Assembly: GCA_903922605.1 (NCBI GenBank)
Contig: CAIXUG010000044.1
Span: 1 to 43,158, forward strand
Source of the DNA: an uncultured Verrucomicrobiota bacterium
GTDB taxonomy: Bacteria > Verrucomicrobiota > Verrucomicrobiia > Limisphaerales > UBA9464
Length of the DNA: 43,158 bases
Reading direction: 5' to 3'
Below are positions 24,392 to 31,002 of this stretch, piece by piece (position 1 is the stretch's first letter; each line of letters begins with the position of its first letter). The position numbers and the translations under genes are program-made. The notes below the pieces were generated by a model. It did not search any database. It saw nothing but the letters and a program-made list of their open reading frames with translations, and had not been told where the DNA came from.

Positions 24392-26281
24392 TCACCGCGA
24401 CGGCAGCACGAGCACCTTCAGCGCGGAGGGGGCGTCGCCCGCGCGATACACGCGCTGGGTGGCCTTCCGGTAGTCCTCGGGTTTCGCGTAGACGATGTTG
24501 TCCACATAGGTCTGCGGGTTGCGCTCGACGAGCGGGAACCAGCTGCTCTGCACCTGCACCATCACGCGGTGACCGCGGCGGAAGGTGTGCAGGATGTCCG
24601 GCATCGTGAACCCCAGCTTCGTCACCTTGCCCGGCTCCACCGGCGAGGATTTTTCGAAGCCATCGCGAAAGCGCAGCCGCATCACGTCGCCGCGCACGAG
24701 CTGCTGGTAGCCGGCCATCACCAGGTGGGCGGGATTCGGCTCGGGGTTCGGGAAGTCCTCGTCGTACACGTCGATGAGCTTCAGCACAAAGTCCGAGTCG
24801 GTGCCCGTGGTCGAGACATTCAGCGCGACGGTCAGCGGGCCGGCGATTGTCAGGTCCTCATCAAGGGGCTCGGTGACGTACACCAGCACGTCCGGCCGGG
24901 CCGCCGCGAAGCGCTGGTCGTGCGTGGGATAGCCGCGCGGGTAGTCCATCGTGACCTCCGAGGTGAAGGGCACGGGCTTCGCCGGGTCGCTCACGTACTC
25001 GTCAAAGGCGTCCGTGCCTTCCGTCGGCGCGGTGAAGTCGAGCTTGCCGCCCGCGTGGAAGAACAGCGTTTTTGGCTGCGTGTTCTTCGGCGGCCACGTG
25101 TCGAACCGCCGCCAGATCTGCGTGCCCGTCTCAAACACCGTCGCCTCGGTCGCGGTATAGTTCGTATCGTCCTTGAGGAAGTGACGGAAGAACGGCAGCT
25201 CGATCTTCTCCTGGTAGTACGGCGAGGTCTTCGCGTGGAAGTTCATGTCGCCGAGTTTGTCGCCGTCGCCCCGGCTCCACTGGCCATGCGACCACGGCCC
25301 CATCACGAGCATGTTCGTGATGCCCGGATTCTGCCGCTCGGTCGCCCGATACGTCTCCAGCGCGCCAAACAGGTCCTCCGCGTCGTACCACCCGCCGACC
25401 GTCATCACGGCGCAGTGGACGTTCTTCAGGCTGGGCCGGACGTTCCGCGCCTTCCAGAAGGCGTCATAGTTCGGATGCGCTAGAAATTCCGTCCACGCGG
25501 GGAACGCGTTCTTGAACAGCTTGTCCGAATTCCCCAGCGCCCCCAGGCGCAGGTAGAAGTCGTAGCCGTCGTGGCTGTGGGAGACGTAGTTCCGGCCGTT
25601 GTCATGCAGCGGATCGTCCGAAGGCGTCTCGAACCAGTAGAAGAAGTCAAAGTTCTGCGAGAGGAAGAACGCGCCGTTGTGGTGCAGGTCGTCGCCCATG
25701 AACCAGTCCGTCACCGGTGCCTGCGGTGATGCCGCCTTGAGCGCGGGATGCGAATCAATCATCCCCATCGAGGTGTAGAAGCCCGGGTAGGAGATGCCGA
25801 GCATGCCCACCTTGCCGTTGTTGTTCGGCACGTTCTTCACGAGCCAGTCGATGGTGTCCCACGCGTCGGTGCTCTCGTCGATGTCCTTCGGGCCCTTTGC
25901 CGGATTGTACGGCCGCACGTGCTGATAGGTGCCCTCCGACGCGAAGCGCCCGCGCACATCCTGCGTCACCATGATGAAGCCGTCCTTGACCAGTGTCTCG
26001 AAGGAGCCGCTCGGATCGGTGTAGCGGCCCGTGCCGTAGGGCTTCAGCGCGTAGGGCGTGCGCGTGAGCAGGATGGGCTGGTTCGTCGAGTCATCCTTCG
26101 GCACGTACACCCGCGTGAAGAGCTTCACGCCGTCGCGCATCGGGATGCGGTGCTCGTACTTGGTGTAGTGCTCCGCGAGCCAGGCGGCCGTGGCGTCTTC
26201 CTTCTTGTCGTCGGCCAGGGTGGGGAGCAAGGCGGCACAGAGGGAAAGGCCGCACAGGAAAGCCCGGCGAAGGAGCGTCAT
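24392..26281 (-). CDS. CocE/NonD family alpha/beta hydrolase (peptidase S15 type), secreted
   Basis: A 629-residue exported hydrolase with a signal peptide (LLRRAFLCGLSLCAALLPTLA). The X-Pro dipeptidyl-peptidase/CocE fold is clear: HRIPMRDGVKLFTRVYVPKD near the N-terminus, nucleophile S164 in GMLGISYPGF, D300 in VGGWYDAED and H332 in GPWSHGQWSRGDG. A C-terminal jelly-roll domain (FTSEVTMDYPRG...YVTEPLDEDLTIAGPLTVALNVSTTGTDSDF) also fits. Members cut acyl esters or amides, including X-Pro peptides and beta-lactam side chains; the substrate cannot be predicted. It is on the same strand as its neighbours but with gaps of over 100 bp on both sides, so it is probably a single-gene unit. Confidence 0.87.
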   Translation of the reverse strand: MTLLRRAFLCGLSLCAALLPTLADDKKEDATAAWLAEHYTKYEHRIPMRDGVKLFTRVYVPKDDSTNQPILLTRTPYALKPYGTGRYTDPSGSFETLVKDGFIMVTQDVRGRFASEGTYQHVRPYNPAKGPKDIDESTDAWDTIDWLVKNVPNNNGKVGMLGISYPGFYTSMGMIDSHPALKAASPQAPVTDWFMGDDLHHNGAFFLSQNFDFFYWFETPSDDPLHDNGRNYVSHSHDGYDFYLRLGALGNSDKLFKNAFPAWTEFLAHPNYDAFWKARNVRPSLKNVHCAVMTVGGWYDAEDLFGALETYRATERQNPGITNMLVMGPWSHGQWSRGDGDKLGDMNFHAKTSPYYQEKIELPFFRHFLKDDTNYTATEATVFETGTQIWRRFDTWPPKNTQPKTLFFHAGGKLDFTAPTEGTDAFDEYVSDPAKPVPFTSEVTMDYPRGYPTHDQRFAAARPDVLVYVTEPLDEDLTIAGPLTVALNVSTTGTDSDFVLKLIDVYDEDFPNPEPNPAHLVMAGYQQLVRGDVMRLRFRDGFEKSSPVEPGKVTKLGFTMPDILHTFRRGHRVMVQVQSSWFPLVERNPQTYVDNIVYAKPEDYRKATQRVYRAGDAPSALKVLVLPSR

Positions 26282-26385
26282 GGCTCAGAGTCGCCGAAGA
26301 CGAAGCAGAGCGGCAAGGCGGAAGCGTGGCGTCAAGGTTTTCGGCAGTGACCGGACGAATGATGATTGCAGACAGGTCCATGGGC

Positions 26386-26691
26386 TTAAGGCAGCAGCAA
26401 TCTGGCGATCTTCGTTTCCCCAATGCCTCTCCAACCGTGGCGCGTCACCACGACAATGACCGGAATTGTCACCACCGCCATTGCCCCGAACAGCATCAGC
26501 GCGAAAGTCACGTGGCTCCAGTTGTCCAAGGTTCCCTGCCGGTCCAGTTCCTGCCTGGTTTCAGGCGTGGGATGGTTGTGCCAGGCCAGCCAGGCCTTGA
26601 GGTGGTCACTACGGCAGACGCTAACCGACAAGCTAGCGCCCACCGCAAGCAGCAGCTCCACGCACAACCAGATGACAAGGCGTGATTTCAT
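26386..26691 (-). CDS. Hypothetical small membrane protein
   Basis: A 101-residue protein with an N-terminal helix (LVIWLCVELLLAVGASLSVSV), a soluble middle rich in Trp and His (HLKAWLAWHNHPTPETRQELD) and a second helix (FALMLFGAMAVVTIPVIVVV) before a basic tail. It follows the Rieske oxygenase stop by only 15 bp on the same strand and may be cotranscribed with it. I recognise no family. Confidence 0.45.
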   Translation of the reverse strand: MKSRLVIWLCVELLLAVGASLSVSVCRSDHLKAWLAWHNHPTPETRQELDRQGTLDNWSHVTFALMLFGAMAVVTIPVIVVVTRHGWRGIGETKIARLLLP

Positions 26692-26706
26692 TGCCAGCCC
26701 AACCCG

Positions 26707-27720
26707 CTACGCGGTGAATGGTTTGCCCAGCCCCAGCTCCACCAACCCCTGCCGGTACGCGGTGCTCATGCGGTCGCAGCGCAGGTGAAATTCCTCGGTG
26801 AGGTCGAGCGGCAGTTCCTCGGGCCGTTGCGCCTCGACGATGGGCCGGTCTTCACTCACCACCTTGCGTTCCCAGGCGAGGATTTCATCGGCGGTCTTGT
26901 CATGGTCGAAGTTCATCGCGACCGTGAAATGGATGCGCACCTTCTTCGCGGACATCGGCGCGCAGACCTCGCAGATGACGTAGCGCCGGCCGCCGTCGTA
27001 GTTGATGCCCAGCCGGCAGGCGAAGGGGAATGTGAGATCGTACACCATCCAGCGCTGGATGGCGGCCTTCTCAGCGAGCGGCGAGTGTTCTGGATTGGCA
27101 GCCAGATACGGATACTCCATGTGCAACCCGCTCGGCGTGCGCACCACCTCATATTTCGGCACCTCGGGCAGCTCCCGGTTGCCGAAGGTGCCCGTGTGGA
27201 TCCACGCGAAGTGGCCGACATCGAGGAAGTTCTCGATGGCTCGCGCCGCCGAGGCGGCCCACTCCATCGAGGGCAGATGAAGCCGGCGGTAGGTGGTGTC
27301 CTCGGTCTCCGGCCAGTCGGGCAGCGGATGCTTCGCCTCACCCGTAAGACAGGTCCAGATGAGGCCGAAGCACTCGACCGCCGGGAAGGTCGTGAGGCAG
27401 AGCTTCACGGGGATCGGCACGCCGGGCAGCGCGGGCACCTTGGTGCAACGTCCGTCGGTCGCGTAGCGGAAGCCGTGGTAGGCGCAGACGAGTTCATCCT
27501 CTTGCACCCAGCCGAGCGACAGCGGCGCGCCACGGTGGAGGCACAGGTCCTTCGCCACGCACACGCCCTTGCTCGTGCGGAAGACCACGAGCTGCTCGTC
27601 CAGCAACTGCCGTGCGACCGGCTTATCCGTGACCTCGTCGGCAAAGGCGACCGGATGCCAGCACGCCGCCAGCGCGTGCCAGTCAGCCTCGGTGAACGTG
27701 CAGTTGCGCGGAAGATTCAT
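26707..27720 (-). CDS. Rieske [2Fe-2S] ring-hydroxylating-type oxygenase, alpha subunit
   Basis: A 337-residue Rieske non-heme iron oxygenase. The Rieske cluster ligands are C60-x-H62 (CLHRG) and C79-x2-H82 (CAYHG). The mononuclear iron site is in ENFLDVGHFAWIHTGTFG, with D167, H170 and H175 as expected. The layout fits the vanillate O-demethylase/pheophorbide oxygenase branch. The substrate is not evident. The nearby nucleosidase and purine permease allow a role in purine oxidation, like HpxD of Klebsiella, but this is speculation. No reductase gene is adjacent, so electrons must come from elsewhere. The start is the ATG at 27720, next to a 378 bp gap filled with palindromes. Confidence 0.85.
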   Translation of the reverse strand: MNLPRNCTFTEADWHALAACWHPVAFADEVTDKPVARQLLDEQLVVFRTSKGVCVAKDLCLHRGAPLSLGWVQEDELVCAYHGFRYATDGRCTKVPALPGVPIPVKLCLTTFPAVECFGLIWTCLTGEAKHPLPDWPETEDTTYRRLHLPSMEWAASAARAIENFLDVGHFAWIHTGTFGNRELPEVPKYEVVRTPSGLHMEYPYLAANPEHSPLAEKAAIQRWMVYDLTFPFACRLGINYDGGRRYVICEVCAPMSAKKVRIHFTVAMNFDHDKTADEILAWERKVVSEDRPIVEAQRPEELPLDLTEEFHLRCDRMSTAYRQGLVELGLGKPFTA

Positions 27721-27807
27721 GGGTGTTTCAGCGGGAAGAAATTGAAACCGCTCCTCGACACTGATCTGCGCGAATCAGGGCGGACGTACTTCAACCCGCA
27801 TGTATCA

Positions 27808-28033
27808 GGGCTGAAAGCCCGCTCAAGAAATGCCTGGGGTGTAGCGAGTCCGACGAGCGAAGCCCCAGGTAACGGAATCAAAAGGCGTGGAGCGCTGTAA
27901 GCGCGAAACAACCGGTAAGCTACAAGGCATATGTTTCGGGCCTTCAGCCCTTGCCCTATTTTAGCCGCCGACCTGGGGCTACGTTCGCCACGCTCACTCC
28001 ACCCCAGGCTATAATCAATCGCGCTTTCAGCGC
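27808..28033. repeat. Cluster of palindromic hairpins between the Rieske and nucleosidase genes
   Basis: Several perfect small hairpins lie in a row: GGGCTGAAAGCCC (27808-27820), CCTGGGG...CCCCAGG (27833-27869), GCGCTGTAAGCGC (27891-27903), CCTGGGG...CCCCAGG (27972-28018) and GCGCTTTCAGCGC (28021-28033). The second half roughly mirrors the first, so the segment is a composite inverted repeat. No gene is visible in 27721-28098. It is related in style to 30793-30990. Confidence 0.7.
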
Positions 28034-28098
28034 TGAAGAAACATGCGAAGTTTTGGCGATATCCAGTCGAGTGCATCCGTGGTTTAAAAACAGCCGAC

Positions 28099-28911
28099 TC
28101 ATCTCGGCAGTTCGCGGATGATTTCGCGCAAGACGAGGGCGGCGTGGCGGGAGGTGTCGTTCTCGGTGTGGTCGGCGGGGTTCACGCCTTCCTGGCCGCC
28201 GGCCAGATCGCTGAGGGCGCGGACGATGAGGCAAGGCTTGCGGTTCGCCCAGCAGACCTGCGCGACCGCGGTGGACTCCATGTCGAGACAGTCCGCGTGC
28301 CACACGCGGAAGGCCCATTCGCGGTATTCGCGGTTGTCCATGAAGACCGGGCCGCTGATGCCCACGCCACCCACGCTTACCTCGGCACTGCGTCCGCCGA
28401 AATTGAGGGACGGCATATGGGCCAGGGCCCGGCGCGAGGCGGTGAGCAGGGCAGGATCGGCGGGGAATGATTCCTGCCGGACCGGTTCGGCCATGCCGTC
28501 GCGCACGGCCCACACGTGATCGGGGAAAATGAAGCCGAAGTTCTCGTACGGCGGCTTGAAATATTCGGGCAGCACGTAGCCGGAGCCGTCGGGCTTGCGG
28601 TTCAGGTATGCCGCCTCCGAGTGATGCGCCCACTTCTCCGGCACCACCACGTCGCCAATATGGTGCGCGGGATTGATGCCGCCGGCGATGCCGGCGAAGA
28701 GGACGTGGGTGACCGGGAAACGGTCGAGCGCAAGCTGCGTCGTCATGGCCGCGTTGACCATGCTGACGCCGCTGGGAAAGAGCAGCAGATCGTGTCCCTC
28801 GAAGCTCACCCGCTTGAACAGGACGCCATTGATGACCGTGACGGACATGGGGGCGTTCGTGCCGAGCAGAGCCAGTTCGTTTGCTTTGGTCTCCGGCGTG
28901 TAAGCTGACAT
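28099..28911 (-). CDS. 5'-methylthioadenosine/S-adenosylhomocysteine nucleosidase-like protein
   Basis: A 270-residue phosphorylase superfamily enzyme that splits the glycosidic bond of a purine nucleoside, most likely MTA or SAH, giving adenine. Motifs are FAGIAGGINPAHHIGDVVVP, LDMESTAVAQVC (substrate-ribose Glu) and RALSDLAGGQ (catalytic Asp region). It is longer than the ~230 aa bacterial enzyme, with inserted loops between 95 and 165. The true start is the ATG at 28911 (MSAYTPETKANEL); the longer frame reads through a heptamer array and gives VTRHSPLVTPHS, which is repeat translation. Neighbours are a purine permease and, further on, a SAM hydrolase, which fits adenine salvage. Confidence 0.75.
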   Translation of the reverse strand: MSAYTPETKANELALLGTNAPMSVTVINGVLFKRVSFEGHDLLLFPSGVSMVNAAMTTQLALDRFPVTHVLFAGIAGGINPAHHIGDVVVPEKWAHHSEAAYLNRKPDGSGYVLPEYFKPPYENFGFIFPDHVWAVRDGMAEPVRQESFPADPALLTASRRALAHMPSLNFGGRSAEVSVGGVGISGPVFMDNREYREWAFRVWHADCLDMESTAVAQVCWANRKPCLIVRALSDLAGGQEGVNPADHTENDTSRHAALVLREIIRELPR

Positions 28912-28923
28912 GACGGCGACGAG

Positions 28924-28972
28924 GAGTGACGAGTGGGGAGTGACGAGTGGGGAGTGACGGGTGACGAGTTGG
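28924..28972 (+). repeat. Heptamer array upstream of the nucleosidase (GAGTGAC/GAGTGGG)
   Basis: Seven contiguous heptamers: GAGTGAC, GAGTGGG, GAGTGAC, GAGTGGG, GAGTGAC, GGGTGAC, GAGTTGG. The array starts 12 bp upstream of the nucleosidase start codon. The core AGTGACGAGTG is shared with the intragenic array in ileS (32190-32224). Confidence 0.85.
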
Positions 28973-28997
28973 AAGAAGAAGAGGCGCAGCCCGTGAG

Positions 28998-29099
28998 AAA
29001 GCTCCAAAGGCAAAGCTCAAAGCTCAAAAGCAGAGCCGTGCTCCCAAGTCCAAGGCCACTACGGCGCACCCGCTTTGAGCTTTGAATTTTGAACTTTGA
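28998..29099. repeat. Inverted pair of heptamer arrays (AAAGCTC unit)
   Basis: The left array (28998-29031) includes AAAGCTC, CAAAGG, CAAAGCT, CAAAGCT, CAAAAGC. The right array (29072-29099) is GCTTTGA, GCTTTGA, ATTTTGA, ACTTTGA. They are inverted with a loop of about 40 bp. The right array ends 11 bp from the stop codon of the purine permease gene. The unit matches the one inside nirA. Confidence 0.85.
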
Positions 29100-29110
29100 A
29101 TTTCCTTCCC

Positions 29111-30439
29111 TCATTTCCAAATCAGGTGCGCGAGGAACAGCGCGGCCAGCACCCACGCCAGCGGTTTCACTTCCTTCGCGCGGCCGGTGCCGAGGTTGAA
29201 GAGCACATACACCACGAAGCCGAGCGCGATACCCTCGGCGATGCTGAAGGTGAGCGGCATGGCGATCATCGTGACGACGGCCGGGACCGCCTTGCTGAAA
29301 TCCTTCAGGTCCAGCTCGGCGATGCTCTGCATCATGAACACACCCACGATGACCAGCGCCGGAGCGGTCGCGGCGGCCGGGATGATGGCGATGAGCGGGC
29401 TCAGGAACAGCGCGAGCAGGAAGCACCCGGCGGTCGTCAGGGCGGTGAGGCCGGTGCGGCCGCCCGCCTCGACGCCGGCGGCGGATTCGATGTAGCTCGT
29501 CACGGTCGAGGTGCCGAGCGTGGAGCCGACCATCGCGGCGGTCGCATCGGCCGTGAGCGCGCGACCGAGCTTCGGCAGGTTGCCGTCCTTGTCCAGCAGG
29601 CCGGCCCGCTGGCACACGCCGATGAGCGTCCCTATGTTGTCGAAGAGATCCACAAACAGCAGCGCGAGCAGCAGCGGCAGGCATTCGCGCCAGTGCAACC
29701 AGAAGTAGCCGAGATCCAGCTTCAGGAAGGTCGGCGCCAGCGATGCGGGCAAGGCAACAATGGCCTCGGGCGCGGAGGTGATCGGCAGGGCCTTGCCATC
29801 CGCGCCGGTCGTCTTCAGGAAGAAGCCTAGCGCGGTAATGAGGCCGATCACGATGATGATGGCACCGGGGATCTTCCGCCACACGAGGATCGCCGTGAGC
29901 ACGATGCCGCCGAGCACCAGCAGTGGTCCTGGCTGATGCAGGTCGCCGAGGCTCACAAAGGTTGGCGGGCTGGCGACGATGATGCCGCCCCCCTTCAAGC
30001 CGATGAAGGCGATGAACAGCCCGATGCCGCAGGTGATGGCCAGCTTCAGCTCGTGCGGGATGGCCTCGATGAGCTTCTTGCGGATGCCCGAAAGCGTGAG
30101 CACGAGAAAGATGACGCCACTGTAGAAAACCAGCCCGAGGGCCCCCTGCCACGGGACTTTCGCGCCGAGGCACAGGCCGAAGGTGAAGAAGGCGTTGAGG
30201 CCCATGCCGGGCGCGAGCGCGATGGGATAGTTCGTCGCGAGCGCCATGAGGGCGGTCATCAGCGCGGAGGCGAGGGCGGTGGCGGTGATGAGCGCGCCAC
30301 GATCCATGCCGGTCAGGCCGAGGATGCCGGGGTTGACCGCGAGGATGTAGGCCATCGCGGCGAAGGTGGTGAGTCCGGCCACGAGTTCACGGCGGAGCGT
30401 GGTGCGGTGTTGGGTTAGCTGAAACACGCGTTCGAGCAC
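29111..30439 (-). CDS. NCS2 family purine permease (AzgA/PbuG type)
   Basis: A 442-residue inner membrane transporter with about 12-14 helices. Family motifs are TTFAAMAYILAVNP, NYPIALAPGMGLNAFFTF, LLFVDLFDNIGTLIGV and STVTSYIESAAGVEAGGRTGLTA. AzgA-branch proteins import adenine, guanine or hypoxanthine with protons. It is encoded upstream of the MTA/SAH nucleosidase on the same strand; the 199 bp between them holds two heptamer loci, so cotranscription is possible. The start is a GTG at 30439. Confidence 0.9.
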   Translation of the reverse strand: MLERVFQLTQHRTTLRRELVAGLTTFAAMAYILAVNPGILGLTGMDRGALITATALASALMTALMALATNYPIALAPGMGLNAFFTFGLCLGAKVPWQGALGLVFYSGVIFLVLTLSGIRKKLIEAIPHELKLAITCGIGLFIAFIGLKGGGIIVASPPTFVSLGDLHQPGPLLVLGGIVLTAILVWRKIPGAIIIVIGLITALGFFLKTTGADGKALPITSAPEAIVALPASLAPTFLKLDLGYFWLHWRECLPLLLALLFVDLFDNIGTLIGVCQRAGLLDKDGNLPKLGRALTADATAAMVGSTLGTSTVTSYIESAAGVEAGGRTGLTALTTAGCFLLALFLSPLIAIIPAAATAPALVIVGVFMMQSIAELDLKDFSKAVPAVVTMIAMPLTFSIAEGIALGFVVYVLFNLGTGRAKEVKPLAWVLAALFLAHLIWK

Positions 30440-30524
30440 GCCGCATCATTGGCGGACCGCCGCCCGAGGCAAACACGAATTGTGACGAAGCGGTGCCGGG
30501 CAACGCATTTTGACCCGCGTCCGT

Positions 30525-30788
30525 TCACCAATTGAGCAGCACTTCGAGGAGGCCACTCAATAGCTCCAGGCAGTCGAACACAGTCAGGAAACCTCGGAGG
30601 AGGGGATCGACCAAGTCACGAAAGTTGAACGGATCATTCGGAGGCATCAGACGCCCTGAACATGCCCGTTGAAGGCAGGCAAGCAGTTGGAATTTGTGGG
30701 CGGCTTTTCCGAACGCCCGATTCGGAAGGACGTGGCTGATGCGCGACGTCTCGCGTGCCTGAAGGAAATCCTGAAGGGATTTTAGCAT
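30525..30788 (-). CDS. Doubtful small ORF, hypothetical
   Basis: An 87-residue open frame (MLKSLQDFLQARETSRISHV...LLEVLLNW) in the 563 bp gap between ileS and the purine permease. It matches nothing I know, its composition is not convincing, and its start lies at the edge of the palindromic repeat that fills the rest of the gap. It may be a decayed gene or chance. Confidence 0.15.
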   Translation of the reverse strand: MLKSLQDFLQARETSRISHVLPNRAFGKAAHKFQLLACLQRACSGRLMPPNDPFNFRDLVDPLLRGFLTVFDCLELLSGLLEVLLNW

Positions 30789-30792
30789 TCAG

Positions 30793-30990
30793 CCCGGCGT
30801 TGCCTGTCGAAGTCAGGCTACGCCGGGTAATCTGCGAGAATCGTTCTCATCTCTGAAGGAGATGAATCGAAGCCCGAAGGTAAGGCGATACAACCCACGT
30901 TGGGGTTGAAGATCATTTTGCCGGATGACCCAGGGTAGGTCCGCAACGCGGCCCAACCCTGGGCTGAATGATGGAATCCCTTTGGGATTC
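30793..30990. repeat. Palindromic repeat cluster downstream of ileS
   Basis: Perfect or near-perfect hairpins: CCCGGCGTTGCCTG/CAGGCTACGCCGGG (30793-30827), CTCATCTCTGAAGGAGATGA (around 30848-30867), ACCCAGGG...CCCTGGGC (around 30929-30963) and GAATCCCTTTGGGATTC (around 30974-30990). Frames through it (PKGFHHSAQGWAALRTYPG) look like the repeat-derived hypothetical proteins seen in this group. It follows the ileS stop directly and may contribute to transcription termination. Confidence 0.65.
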
Positions 30991-31002
30991 GGGCGGGCTC
31001 GT

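Noticed and set aside
28912-29013. N-terminal extension of the nucleosidase (VTRHSPLVTPHS)
   Set aside because: It is translation of the heptamer array; family homology begins after the ATG at 28911.
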